A stretch of DNA of 48,670 bases, from positions 1-48,670 of the forward strand of contig JAOTVC010000004.1 in NCBI GenBank assembly GCA_029863585.1, in the 5' to 3' direction. Shown here piece by piece: positions 1 to 8,137 of this stretch (position 1 is its first letter; each line of letters starts with the position of its first letter). Position numbers and translations under genes: made by a program. The notes beneath the pieces were generated by a model. The model saw only the letters and a program-made list of their open reading frames with translations, did not search any database and was not told the DNA's origin. This stretch comes from Alphaproteobacteria bacterium. Lineage in GTDB: Bacteria; Pseudomonadota; Alphaproteobacteria; SMXQ01.

Positions 1-1190
1 CAGCCGATGCAGGCGCGATAGAGCGCTTCGGCGTCCTTGACCGTGATTCTCTGGCCGTTGGAGCCGCTGATCGGCGTGTCGTCGTCGATGACATCGGGCG
101 GCGGGGCATCGTCGGTGGTGCGCGTCACCGCCATTTCCGCCATTTCCCGCAGGCGCCCGGCATCGACCTTGGCGGCATCGAAGCGGGCCGGGAAGCCGAT
201 GTCTTCGTAAAGCGCCATGATCGCATCGACGATGCGGTCCTTCAGGCTATTAGTATCGCCTTCGGTCGCTGTTCCCAGAGCCTGGGCCAGGAGTGCCAGC
301 TTTTCCGGAAACCGATCACCCAGATAGGCGGTGGCGCGGGGCATGATGGTGCCGACGCCGAGACCGTGGTTGACCGAGAAGGTTTCCTCCAGCGGCCGCG
401 ACAGCCGGTGGCCGAGGCCCAGCTTGGCCGCGCCGCAGGCGAGGTTGGCCATGGTCGCGGCCACGAGGTGTTCGGCCCGCGCGGCCTGTTGATTCTCCAG
501 GATCGATCCCCGGACCGATGCCACCAGGGACCGGATGGCGCCGAGCGCGATGGCGTCGGTCAGCGGCGTCGCCACGGTGGACAGCACCGCCTCCACCGCG
601 TGGGTGAGCGCATCGGCGGCGGAGATCGCCGATAGCGCGGGCGGGATGTTTTCCAGGACGACCGGGTCGAGGATGGCGGTGCGGGCGAAGGCCCGGGGGC
701 TCGCGAAGGTGAACTTGCCGCCATTGATGTCGTCCTTGACGATGGTGCTGGGCGAGACCTCGGTCCCCGATCCCGCCGTCGTCGGCACCAGGGCCATGGG
801 CAGGGCGGGGCGTTTGATATTGGCGCTTTTCTCGAGCGGGCGGATCTCCGTCCCGTTGGGCACCAGGGTCGCGATGCCCTTGGCGCAGCACATGATGGAG
901 CCGCCGCCGATGCCGAGGACGCCGTCGAGGCCGTCCGCCTTGACGCGCTCGGCCTGCGCCTGGATGTGGCTGGCGCGGGCATCGATCAGGCAGCCGTCGA
1001 ACACCGCGATGGGCAGCCCGGCGCTCTCCAGCCGATCGAGGGTTTCCCGGAAGAAGGCCTGGCCGGCGATGATATCGTCGGTGACGATCAGCGGCCGGGC
1101 AACGCCGATCGCCGCAAGCTCATCCGGCAGGCGGGCGAGGGCACCCGGGCCATGGACCAGCTTGACGGGGTTGAAATAGCTCGCGGCCAC
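1..1190 (-). CDS. Iron-containing alcohol dehydrogenase (maleylacetate reductase-like), C-terminus at window edge
   Basis: The reading frame runs from a GTG at 1190 to the window edge: 396 codons, about a full family length, so only the last residues can be missing. The family reduces aldehydes or ketones with NAD(P)H; maleylacetate reductases belong to it. Metal-site motifs are visible: DALTH in the middle (the Asp and first His), then GHRLS and VNHGLG (the other two His). The nucleotide-binding motif normally reads GGGSxxDxAK. Here residues 95-104 read GIGGGSIMCCAK, so the usual Asp at position 101 is Cys. The gene is last in a minus-strand operon, 10 bases after the flavin reductase stop. 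It probably reduces the carbonyl product of the upstream oxygenases and hydrolases. The substrate is unknown. Family assignment is firm; the maleylacetate role is only an inference. Confidence 0.9.
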   Translation of the reverse strand, partial: MAASYFNPVKLVHGPGALARLPDELAAIGVARPLIVTDDIIAGQAFFRETLDRLESAGLPIAVFDGCLIDARASHIQAQAERVKADGLDGVLGIGGGSIMCCAKGIATLVPNGTEIRPLEKSANIKRPALPMALVPTTAGSGTEVSPSTIVKDDINGGKFTFASPRAFARTAILDPVVLENIPPALSAISAADALTHAVEAVLSTVATPLTDAIALGAIRSLVASVRGSILENQQAARAEHLVAATMANLACGAAKLGLGHRLSRPLEETFSVNHGLGVGTIMPRATAYLGDRFPEKLALLAQALGTATEGDTNSLKDRIVDAIMALYEDIGFPARFDAAKVDAGRLREMAEMAVTRTTDDAPPPDVIDDDTPISGSNGQRITVKDAEALYRACIG

Positions 1191-1200
1191 GGGCCCGGCC

Positions 1201-1707
1201 TCAGGATCCGATATCGGCGTACTTGCCCCGGAAATAGCCGAGCGGCGCACCGTCGCCCTGGCGGCTCGCCACCGCCTCGCCGAGGACGATCACGTGGTCG
1301 CCCACTTCCACGGTCTTGGCGACGCGGAATTCCGCCGCCGCCAATGCGCCCGTGATCAGGGGCACGCCGAGGGTGCCTTCCGAATGATCGATCTCGGCAA
1401 ACTTGTCGGGGGTCTTGGAGGCGAAGGTGTTGGAGACCGTCTCCTGGTCGCGGGCCAGGATGTTCAGGGCGAAGGCGCCGGTTTCCAAGAGCGGAGCCAG
1501 GGTCGCCGATCCCTTGTCGACGCAGGCGAGGAAGGTCGGCGGCTCCAGGCACACGCAGGAAACGGCGTTCATGGTCAGCCCGAAGAGCGTTCCATCCTTG
1601 CCCTTCGTGGTCAGCACTACGACGCCGGTTGCGAAGCTGGCCGCGAAATCGCGGAGTTGGTCCTTGCCGATGGGCGGTTGTATGGCGCTTGCATCTTCCT
1701 GGCTCAC
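1201..1707 (-). CDS. Flavin reductase-like FMN-binding protein (HpaC/RutF type)
   Basis: A 168-residue single-domain protein that probably reduces FMN or FAD with NAD(P)H and hands the reduced flavin to a partner monooxygenase. The N-terminal third has the family's FASxFATGVVVLTT segment, then the LTMNAVSCVCLEPPTFL stretch that contributes to flavin binding. A GYFRGKY segment near the C-terminus is also typical. Length fits HpaC/RutF proteins of roughly 160-170 residues. It sits 9 bases after an alpha/beta hydrolase gene and is followed 10 bases later by the alcohol dehydrogenase. Two luciferase-family monooxygenases in the same operon are the obvious flavin clients. Which flavin it prefers cannot be read from the sequence. 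Confidence 0.93.
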   Translation of the reverse strand: MSQEDASAIQPPIGKDQLRDFAASFATGVVVLTTKGKDGTLFGLTMNAVSCVCLEPPTFLACVDKGSATLAPLLETGAFALNILARDQETVSNTFASKTPDKFAEIDHSEGTLGVPLITGALAAAEFRVAKTVEVGDHVIVLGEAVASRQGDGAPLGYFRGKYADIGS

Positions 1708-1716
1708 GTCTTCCCC

Positions 1717-2550
1717 TCAATCCTCTTTCAGGAAGCGGATCACTTCGCGGTTGAAGTCATCGGCGCATTCGATATTGCCCATATGGGCGGCGTTTTCAAA
1801 GACGTAGAGTTCCGCATCCGGAATCCGTGCGACCAGATCATCGGCATAGCCGGGCAGCCTGAGCGGATCTTTCGCCCCCGCCATCACCAGGGTGGGCACC
1901 CGGATCTTCGAATAATCGAGCGATTCGCGTTCGCTGCGGCCGCCGGATTCACGGAAAGGCGCGCGAAAGCGCGCCGCCGCCGTCGCCTCCCAGGCGCCGG
2001 GCAGGCGGGCGATGTCCTGGCGCTGCGCGATATAGGCATCGTCTTCGGCCCATTTGGGATCGACGAACATCACCTCGATGATGCGGCGCATATGCTCGGG
2101 CGTTCCGTCATAGCTGTTGAGTACCTTGCGCGCGTCGTTGTCGGGGGACAGTCCGCCGCCGGAACACGCCACCAGCTTTCGGATCGGCCAATCGGGCTCG
2201 TCGCGGCAGGCCACGGTCATGGCCAGCCCGCCGGACATGGAGGAGCCGACGACATAGGCGTTGCCGACCTCCATTTCCTCCAGGAAGCGGCGGATATGGG
2301 TGATGCGCTTGTCGAACTGGCCGCAGAAATCGAACACCTTGTCGGTGCGCCCGAAGCCCAGGTGATCGGGCGCCAGCACGTGGAAATGCTCGGCCAAGGC
2401 ATCGATATTGAATTCCCAGCTGAGCTCCGCCGCCCCGCCGAATTCCGCCGAATGGAGCAGAAGCACGGTCGGCGCGGCGCGGCGTTCCCCGGCTTCGAGG
2501 TAGTGGGTCTTGATACCGTCGATGGTGATGAACTTGCCGGGTGCGGTCAT
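1717..2550 (-). CDS. Alpha/beta hydrolase (MhpC/RutD-like)
   Basis: A 277-residue single-domain alpha/beta hydrolase. The oxyanion-hole strand is LLLHS (residues 30-34). The nucleophile elbow is GSSMSGG, with Ser104 aligned to the MhpC nucleophile. The likely acid is Asp228 (GAKDPL) and the base His256 (AAHMGN). The elbow has Ser106 where GxSxG proteins have Gly, a mild deviation. Its ATG overlaps the TGA of the preceding monooxygenase gene in an ATGA overlap, so the two are probably translationally coupled. The likely job is hydrolysis of the ester, amide or beta-diketone made by the monooxygenases. Fold and triad are clear; the substrate is not. Confidence 0.92.
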   Translation of the reverse strand: MTAPGKFITIDGIKTHYLEAGERRAAPTVLLLHSAEFGGAAELSWEFNIDALAEHFHVLAPDHLGFGRTDKVFDFCGQFDKRITHIRRFLEEMEVGNAYVVGSSMSGGLAMTVACRDEPDWPIRKLVACSGGGLSPDNDARKVLNSYDGTPEHMRRIIEVMFVDPKWAEDDAYIAQRQDIARLPGAWEATAAARFRAPFRESGGRSERESLDYSKIRVPTLVMAGAKDPLRLPGYADDLVARIPDAELYVFENAAHMGNIECADDFNREVIRFLKED

Positions 2551-3728
2551 CGGCCCGCCCGTGCCGTCACCGCAGCTTGAGGGCTGGCCGATGCCGTGCC
2601 CAGATGGCGGATGCGGGGATAGACGTCGCGAGCGAACAGGGTGATGTTGCGCACGGTCTCCTCGTGATCCAGGAAACCCGCCTGCAGCATGCCGAGGAGA
2701 TGCCCCATGCCGCCCACCCGCTCGCAGAAGGTCTCGATCTGGCGGACCACCTGGTCGGGCGTTCCGGCCATGACCACGCCCTTTTCGATCAGGAAGTCCA
2801 TGCCCTCCTGGCGGATTGCCGCGGTGCGCCCGGCAAACTCGCCCTTCAGCGCCCGGACGTTGATGTCGACGGAAACATAGCCCGGCGGGTTGCGGAACTG
2901 GGGCGCGGTCTTGGACGCGAGGAACCAGCGCAGCGCCTCCGCCCGTTTCCGGGCTTCGGCTTCGCTCTCGCCGACGGCGATCAGGGGCATGAAGCCGAGC
3001 CGCGCGGTGCCGGCCTGCGGCCCATCGGGGCAGGCGTTGCGGTAACGGTCGAACAGCTTGCGCACCTGTTCATAGGGCTGCAGGAAGCTCGCGAAATTGA
3101 AGCCGCGCTTCGCCACCCGGTCGATATTGGGGCTGTCGGTGGAGCCCGTGGTCCAGATCGGCGGGTGGGGTCGCTGATAGGGGACCGGCCAGATATTGAC
3201 GCAGCGTTTGTGCCAGTGGGTGCTCTCGAAATTGAATGGGCCGTCCCTTGTGGTCCAGGCCTTGACCACCAGGTCGATGCCGTCCCACAGGCGCTCCATG
3301 GTATGGGTCGGGTTGGTGTTGGACCCGAACAGCTCGTAGGGTACGCCACGCACGAAACCGGCATCCAGCCTGCCGCGGGAGATGCAGTCCACCATCGCCA
3401 TTTCCTCGGCGATGCGTACCGGATCGGCCCGATTGGCGACCGGATTGCCGAGCACCAGGATGCGCCCCTTGGAGGTCTCGCGCGCCAAGATCGCCGCCGT
3501 CAGCGGCACGGCGGCGTCGAGGCAGGTGGGCGTCTGGTGATGCTCGTTCAGCATCAGGTTGAGGCCGAGCTCGTCGGCGATGACGTATTCGTCGAGGTAG
3601 CGGTTGTAAAGATCGGCGCCGATCCCGGAATCGAAATGGGCATTGGACAGGCTGACCCTGTCGGACGGGTAGCTGTCCTGCGGTGGCAGATGCGGATAGG
3701 GCATCTCCGTGAAATACCAAGCGTCCAT
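2547..3728 (-). CDS. LLM-class flavin-dependent monooxygenase, copy 1
   Basis: A 393-residue bacterial-luciferase-family TIM-barrel oxidoreductase. These enzymes use reduced FMN and oxygen. The N-terminus carries WYFTEMPYP, then LNEHHQ near residue 60, the RGRLDAGFVRG segment near residue 138, and PPIWTTGS in the middle, all typical of the fold. It is a clear paralogue of the next gene upstream (3768-4940): nearly every motif is shared and the lengths differ by three residues. The C-terminal tail is Ala/Ser-rich and not shared. It lies in the same operon as a flavin reductase, which would supply reduced flavin. Family assignment is firm. Whether the two copies act as a heterodimer, as luciferase alpha and beta do, or in sequence cannot be decided here. 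Confidence 0.94.
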   Translation of the reverse strand: MDAWYFTEMPYPHLPPQDSYPSDRVSLSNAHFDSGIGADLYNRYLDEYVIADELGLNLMLNEHHQTPTCLDAAVPLTAAILARETSKGRILVLGNPVANRADPVRIAEEMAMVDCISRGRLDAGFVRGVPYELFGSNTNPTHTMERLWDGIDLVVKAWTTRDGPFNFESTHWHKRCVNIWPVPYQRPHPPIWTTGSTDSPNIDRVAKRGFNFASFLQPYEQVRKLFDRYRNACPDGPQAGTARLGFMPLIAVGESEAEARKRAEALRWFLASKTAPQFRNPPGYVSVDINVRALKGEFAGRTAAIRQEGMDFLIEKGVVMAGTPDQVVRQIETFCERVGGMGHLLGMLQAGFLDHEETVRNITLFARDVYPRIRHLGTASASPQAAVTARAGR

Positions 3729-3767
3729 CGCCGATGTCCCGCCCTCGATGGTGCCGGCAGGGGACCG

Positions 3768-4940
3768 CTACTGGGCGGCGGCCCCTTTGTTGGCCGGTTT
3801 GAAGTCGAATTCCTCGCGGATGCGGGGATAGACCTCCTTGGCGAAGAGCGTCATGCTCTTGACCGTTTCCTCATGGGTCATATGGCCGGCCTGCTGCATC
3901 ATCAGGAGCTGGCCGAAGCCGCCGACATGGCCATAGAACGCCTCGACCTGTTCGAACACTTGGTCCGGCGTGCCGTACATCAGCACACCCTGCTCCTTGA
4001 GGTATTCGATGCCCTTTGTGCGCACCGCATCGGTCCGCCCGGAATAGGTCCCCTTCAGCGCGTTGACGTTGAACGACACCGGGACGTAGCCCGGCGGGTT
4101 GCGGAACTGCGGCGCCGTCTTGGCGCCCAGGTACCACGCGACCTTCTTGGCGAAGCCTTCGGCCTCTTCCTCGGTTTCCCCGGTCGCGACCAGGGGCATA
4201 TAGGCGATGTGGCGGCGCACGTCTTCCGGATCGTCGTAGATCGAGCATTCGCGGTAGGCGTCGAACATCTCCCGCACCTTCACGTGCGGCTGCAGGAACA
4301 TGGCGAAGGTAAAGCCGCGCCGGGCCACTTCGCGGATGTTCTCCTTGTCCGACGATCCGGTAATCCAGACCGGCGGATGGGGTTTCTGGTAGGGCGTCGG
4401 CCAGATGTTGACGCTGCGCTTGTGCCAGAACTTGCCCTCGAAATTGAAGCAGCCGTCGCGGTGGGTCCAGGCCTTGACGCAGAGGTCGATACCTTCCCAC
4501 AGGCGCTCCAGGGTCTGGGTCGGATTGGTATTGGCGGCGAACACCTCATAGGGGACGCCGCGCACGAAACCCGCGTCGAGGCGCCCCCGGGAAATGCAAT
4601 CGATCATCGCCATTTCCTCGGCGACGCGGATGGGATCCGCCCGGTTCGACATCGGGTTGCCGAGGATGCAGATGCGCGCCTTGGAGGTCTGGCGCGCCAG
4701 GATGGCGGCCGACAGGGGGGCGGCGACGTCGAGGCAAGTGGCCGTCTGATGATGTTCGTTGAGCATGATGTTGAGGCCGAGATCGTCGGCAATGAGATGC
4801 TCGTCGAGATACCGGTTGTAGAGGTCGGCGCCCAGTTTCGGATCGAAATGCTTGTTGGGCAGGCTGACCCGGACGGATGGAACCGTATCGGGATCGGGAT
4901 GATCCGGATAGGGCATTTCGGTGAAGTGCCAGCAATACAT
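3768..4940 (-). CDS. LLM-class flavin-dependent monooxygenase, copy 2
   Basis: A 390-residue paralogue of the downstream copy 1. Shared landmarks are WHFTEMPYP at the N-terminus, LNEHHQTATCLD near residue 60, SRGRLDAGFVRGVPYE near residue 137, FWHKRSVNIWPTPYQKPHPP near residue 170, and TAPQFRNPPGYVP near residue 270. Reduced flavin would come from the flavin reductase in the same operon. The gene starts 21 bases after the first hydrolase gene ends, and a 39-base spacer precedes copy 1. The duplication is tandem and both copies are full length with no frameshift. The divergence looks old enough for distinct roles. The substrate is not known; RutA-type amide-ring opening or Baeyer-Villiger-type chemistry are both possible. 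Confidence 0.94.
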   Translation of the reverse strand: MYCWHFTEMPYPDHPDPDTVPSVRVSLPNKHFDPKLGADLYNRYLDEHLIADDLGLNIMLNEHHQTATCLDVAAPLSAAILARQTSKARICILGNPMSNRADPIRVAEEMAMIDCISRGRLDAGFVRGVPYEVFAANTNPTQTLERLWEGIDLCVKAWTHRDGCFNFEGKFWHKRSVNIWPTPYQKPHPPVWITGSSDKENIREVARRGFTFAMFLQPHVKVREMFDAYRECSIYDDPEDVRRHIAYMPLVATGETEEEAEGFAKKVAWYLGAKTAPQFRNPPGYVPVSFNVNALKGTYSGRTDAVRTKGIEYLKEQGVLMYGTPDQVFEQVEAFYGHVGGFGQLLMMQQAGHMTHEETVKSMTLFAKEVYPRIREEFDFKPANKGAAAQ

Positions 4941-4961
4941 GTCAAATCCCTCCCTTCCGCC

Positions 4962-5768
4962 TCAGGCCGCTTTCTGGGCTTCGGCCAGGAACCCGCCCAG
5001 CACGTCCATGAAGGCCGCGGGTTGTTCCAGATGCGGGAAATGCCCGCCGTCCGCGATTACCTCGAAACGCGCGCCGGGGATCTTATCGGCATAGGCTTTG
5101 CCGTAATCCGGGGTGACGACCCCGTCTTCGGCGCCCCAGATCACCAGGGCCGGCACGTCGATACGATGCAGGCGGCGCTTGAGTTTCGGATTGTGCATGT
5201 AAGGCTGCCAGCAGAACCGGGCGAAGGACTCGCGATTGCGCGCCACCACTTCGAGCTTTTCGTCCGGCATCTCGGTGTAGTCGATCTCGCCGTTGGCGGG
5301 ATCGGCATATTTCAGCGCCTGGACTTCCTCTTTGGTCAGGAACCAAATGTCCTGGATATCCCTGTCCCAGGGCCCGCCGACCTTGATTCCATAGGGATCC
5401 ACCAAGGCGAGCCGGCCGATGCGCGCGAGGTTCTTGGTCGCCATCTCGGCCGCGATCCAGCCGCCAAGGGAGAAGCCCAAAAGGGTCGCTTTCTCGATCC
5501 CCGCCTGGTCGAGATAGTCGAGCATGATGTAGGAGATATCGTCCATCGACTCGATCCAGTCGGGCCGGCTGGACTTGCCGAAACCGGGCGCCTCCGGGAT
5601 GATGACCTCGAACGACTTTGCGAGTTCGTCGACCACGCCGCTTTCGCGGGTCAGGCTTTCCTCGTCGTCGAGCAGCACCAGAGGCGCGCCGCTGCCCCGG
5701 CGTTCGACCTCCAGCTCGATGTCTTGGATTTTCACGGTTTCTATATTTGCGGATTTCGTATCGGTCAT
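4962..5768 (-). CDS. Alpha/beta hydrolase, first gene of the monooxygenase operon
   Basis: A 268-residue alpha/beta hydrolase. The nucleophile elbow is GFSLG with Ser100, the probable acid Asp215 (GAEDGVVTP) and the base His243 (GGHFPHLEQP). The strand before the oxyanion turn reads LVLLDDEE instead of the usual HG-containing turn, which is unusual. It is a different subfamily from the hydrolase at 1717-2550, so the operon has two hydrolytic steps rather than a duplicate. It is the promoter-proximal gene. A small hairpin in the leader (5773-5788) covers the likely Shine-Dalgarno sequence. The substrate is unknown. Confidence 0.9.
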   Translation of the reverse strand: MTDTKSANIETVKIQDIELEVERRGSGAPLVLLDDEESLTRESGVVDELAKSFEVIIPEAPGFGKSSRPDWIESMDDISYIMLDYLDQAGIEKATLLGFSLGGWIAAEMATKNLARIGRLALVDPYGIKVGGPWDRDIQDIWFLTKEEVQALKYADPANGEIDYTEMPDEKLEVVARNRESFARFCWQPYMHNPKLKRRLHRIDVPALVIWGAEDGVVTPDYGKAYADKIPGARFEVIADGGHFPHLEQPAAFMDVLGGFLAEAQKAA

Positions 5769-5772
5769 GCAG

Positions 5773-5788
5773 GTCTTTCCCCAAAGAC
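5773..5788 (-). promoter_or_regulatory. Leader hairpin over the ribosome binding site
   Basis: A perfect 6-base stem, GTCTTT/AAAGAC, with a GGGG loop as read on the minus strand. It ends five bases before the ATG at 5768, and the purine stretch GGGGAAAGA inside it is the only Shine-Dalgarno candidate. Pairing would therefore limit initiation of the monooxygenase operon. On the plus strand the same bases are followed by a T-run, but no plus-strand gene lies upstream to be terminated. Confidence 0.4.
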
Positions 5789-5887
5789 ATCTTTTTTTGT
5801 CATTCGTATTCTAAGCAGTTGTACAGGCCCGCGCGGCCCAAGACAAGTTCATCCCCCACAGAATGAAGGTGTTTCGGCGGCGGGCGC

Positions 5888-7024
5888 TCAGTCCGGGATG
5901 GGTTCCTGGCCGACCAGCTCCAGGCCGTAACCGTCGAGGCCGACGATGGTGCGCCGTGTATTGGTCAGCAGGATCATGTCGTGCACGCCAAGCTCGAGCA
6001 GAATCTGCGCACCGATGCCGTATTGCCGCAGTTCGGAGATGGGCTTCGACAGCGGCCGGCCTTCGCGTTCGGCGACGAAACGGGACAGCGCCGTCGGGCT
6101 GGTTTCGCGGATGATGACCACCACGCCGCGGCCTTTCTCGCCGATCATTTCCATCGCCGAATGCAGCTCCGTCGCCCGGTCGCGCTTTTCCCCCGCCGCG
6201 AACTGGCTTTCGGTCCGGTCGCCCAACACGTCGGCCAGGACGTTCAGCGCATGCATGCGCACCAGCACCGGCTCCTCCCCGCTGACATCCCCCTTGCTGA
6301 GGGCCACGTGCTCGCCGGGTTCCACCTTGTTGGAGAAGACGTGCAGCTTGAACTCTCCGCCGTAACGGCTGTTGATGGTGGTTTCGGCCACTTTCTCGAT
6401 GATCTTCTCGGTGCGCCGCCGATAGGCGATCAGATCGGAGATGGAGGCGACATTCAGCCCGTGCTTCTTGGCGAAGGTCAGCAGATCCGGCAGCCGCGCC
6501 ATGGTCCCGTCGTCGTTCATGACCTCGCAGATCACGCCCGACGGGTTGAGTTCGGCGAGCCTGGCGATATCGACCGCCGCTTCGGTATGCCCCGCCCGCA
6601 CCAGGACACCGCCGGGCTGGGCGATCAGCGGAAACACGTGACCCGGGCTGACGATGTCGGTCCGTCCGTGATTGGAATTAATGGCCACGGAAATGGTCTG
6701 GGCCCGGTCGGCGGCCGAAATTCCCGTGGTGACTCCTTCACGCGCTTCGATGGAGATGGTGAAGGCGGTCTGATGGCGCGTCTGGTTCTTGGCCGCCATC
6801 AGCTCGAGGCCGAGCTGATCGGCGCGTTCCGGCGTCACCGCCAGGCAGATCAGGCCGCGGCCGAACTTGGCCATAAAATTGATCGCATCCGCATCCGCCT
6901 TTTCCGCGGGCACGATGAGATCGCCCTCGTTCTCGCGGTCCTCATCATCGACCAGGATGAACATGCGGCCCTGGCGGGCGTCTTCGATGACATCCTCTAT
7001 GGACGCTAATGCGGTGTCGGACAC
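5888..7024 (-). CDS. ribB: 3,4-dihydroxy-2-butanone 4-phosphate synthase with degenerate GTP cyclohydrolase II domain (RibBX-like)
   Basis: The start chosen is GTG at 7024, which has AAGGGA six bases upstream; an in-frame extension to 7114 is unlikely to be coding. The product is 378 residues. The N-terminal ~200 residues form a complete RibB domain: DDEDRENEGDLI for Mg binding, RHQTAFT, GVTTGISAADRA, SPGHVFPL and EVMNDDGTMAR. It converts ribulose 5-phosphate to DHBP for riboflavin synthesis. The C-terminal half aligns with GTP cyclohydrolase II, but the three zinc Cys of the CxTGD...CDC motif are gone (the region reads MHALNVLADVLGD), and so is the RxxGRNIG catalytic segment. This decayed half is known as RibX. 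A working RibA must be encoded elsewhere. The gene is divergent from the dioxygenase gene at 7220. Confidence 0.93.
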   Translation of the reverse strand: MSDTALASIEDVIEDARQGRMFILVDDEDRENEGDLIVPAEKADADAINFMAKFGRGLICLAVTPERADQLGLELMAAKNQTRHQTAFTISIEAREGVTTGISAADRAQTISVAINSNHGRTDIVSPGHVFPLIAQPGGVLVRAGHTEAAVDIARLAELNPSGVICEVMNDDGTMARLPDLLTFAKKHGLNVASISDLIAYRRRTEKIIEKVAETTINSRYGGEFKLHVFSNKVEPGEHVALSKGDVSGEEPVLVRMHALNVLADVLGDRTESQFAAGEKRDRATELHSAMEMIGEKGRGVVVIIRETSPTALSRFVAEREGRPLSKPISELRQYGIGAQILLELGVHDMILLTNTRRTIVGLDGYGLELVGQEPIPD

Positions 7025-7219
7025 GGTCGATCCCTTGGTTTGCTTGTATTGCCGCCGGTTGGCGGATGCCCTGCTGCGGGATTGGAAAGTATCCCGCCAG
7101 ACCCGGGGGATCAAGAGCCGCCCAGCCGCTTGCGCAAGAGCGGCTTGGCAGCGTGGCGGCGTTCAATTACAATCATTCCAATTTCATTAGATTGCAAAGG
7201 AATTTCAAGGGGCTATGCC

Positions 7220-8062
7220 ATGACTGTCTCCGTCACCCCCCTTTCGGCCAGCTTAGGGGCCCGGATCGAAGGGCTAGACCTCCGGAGCCTGCCTCAGGGG
7301 GACGATCTCGCCCAGGTGCGGCGTGCCTTTCTCGATCATCAGGTGGTGGTGTTTCCGGGCCAGAAAATTTCGGCCGGCGATCAGATCGCCTTTTGCGAAT
7401 TGTTCGGCGCCGCCGATTCCGATTACAAGGCGCCGCCGCAGCGGGATGACGACTACCGCAAGGGCGTCATGCTGGTGTCCAACGTGCGCAAGAACGGCGT
7501 GCCCATCGGCAACCTGCCCGACGGCGACATGCAGTTCCATTCCGACGGGGCCCATCGGGCCAGCCCCTACCTTGCCACCACGCTCTACGCCATCCGGGTT
7601 CCGCTCCAGGGCGGCGATACCTTGTTCGCCAACCTTTACGCCGCCTATGAGGCTTTGGATGACCCCACCAAGGCGCGGATCGCGGACCTCCGGGTGCACA
7701 ACGCCTATATCCTTGATGCCACCAGCCGGGATGAGGAATCTCGGCCCGGCGGCATCCTGCGCGAGGCGGAGCATCCCCTGGTCCGCGTCCATCCGGAGAC
7801 CGGGCGCAAGGCGCTTTATGTCAACCGGTTGATGACCCGCTTCATCGTCGGCCAGGACGACGCCGAGGGGAGGGTGCTGCTCGACACCTTGCTCGACCAT
7901 GTGGAACGGCCGGAATTCATCTATGCCCATAAGTGGACGGCGGGGGATTTCGTGATGTGGGACAACCGCTGCGTCAATCACGCGCGCACCGATTTTTCCG
8001 CTGAAGAGGTGCGGCTGCTCCGGCGCTACACCATTTCGGAATCCGCACCGGCGCCGGCCTGA
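7220..8062 (+). CDS. TauD/TfdA family 2-oxoglutarate-dependent dioxygenase
   Basis: A 280-residue Fe(II)/2-oxoglutarate dioxygenase. The ATG at 7220 is preceded by AAGGGG; an open frame extending to 7040 lacks this support. The facial triad is visible as His107 and Asp109 (FHSD) with His254 in WDNRCVNHARTDF. The 2-oxoglutarate-binding Arg is in the LLRRYTI segment (Arg268 or Arg269). Family members hydroxylate taurine, chlorophenoxyacetates, alkylsulfates and similar acids. The gene stands alone on the plus strand and faces the transporter operon. It ends just before a shared hairpin at 8091-8116. The substrate is unknown. Confidence 0.93.
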   Translation: MTVSVTPLSASLGARIEGLDLRSLPQGDDLAQVRRAFLDHQVVVFPGQKISAGDQIAFCELFGAADSDYKAPPQRDDDYRKGVMLVSNVRKNGVPIGNLPDGDMQFHSDGAHRASPYLATTLYAIRVPLQGGDTLFANLYAAYEALDDPTKARIADLRVHNAYILDATSRDEESRPGGILREAEHPLVRVHPETGRKALYVNRLMTRFIVGQDDAEGRVLLDTLLDHVERPEFIYAHKWTAGDFVMWDNRCVNHARTDFSAEEVRLLRRYTISESAPAPA

Positions 8063-8086
8063 GCTCGCGTGCCGACCACCCGGCAG

Positions 8087-8116
8087 AAAAAAAGGGGCGC
8101 CTTGAGGCGCCCCTTT
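8087..8116 (-). terminator. Intrinsic terminator of the transporter binding-protein gene
   Basis: An 8-base GC stem (GGGGCGCC / GGCGCCCC, loop 8102-8105) extended by A:T pairs. On the minus strand it is followed by seven T, which fits termination of the gene ending at 8138. On the plus strand it is followed by only three T, so it may also help end the dioxygenase transcript. Confidence 0.85.
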
Positions 8117-8137
8117 CGCTGGCAAAGCGTCACGCCC

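Noticed and set aside
5773-5798. A plus-strand intrinsic terminator
   Set aside because: A hairpin with a T-run is present, but no plus-strand gene lies upstream. It fits better as a leader hairpin of the minus-strand operon.
2541-5930. A 1129-codon open frame on the plus strand
   Set aside because: It is antisense to four real genes with clear motifs. It is His/Arg/Gly-rich, has no recognisable domain, and exists because of high GC at third positions.
7025-7219. An FMN riboswitch upstream of ribB
   Set aside because: I looked for the conserved RFN boxes in the ribB leader and did not see them. A covariance-model search with no hit would confirm this.
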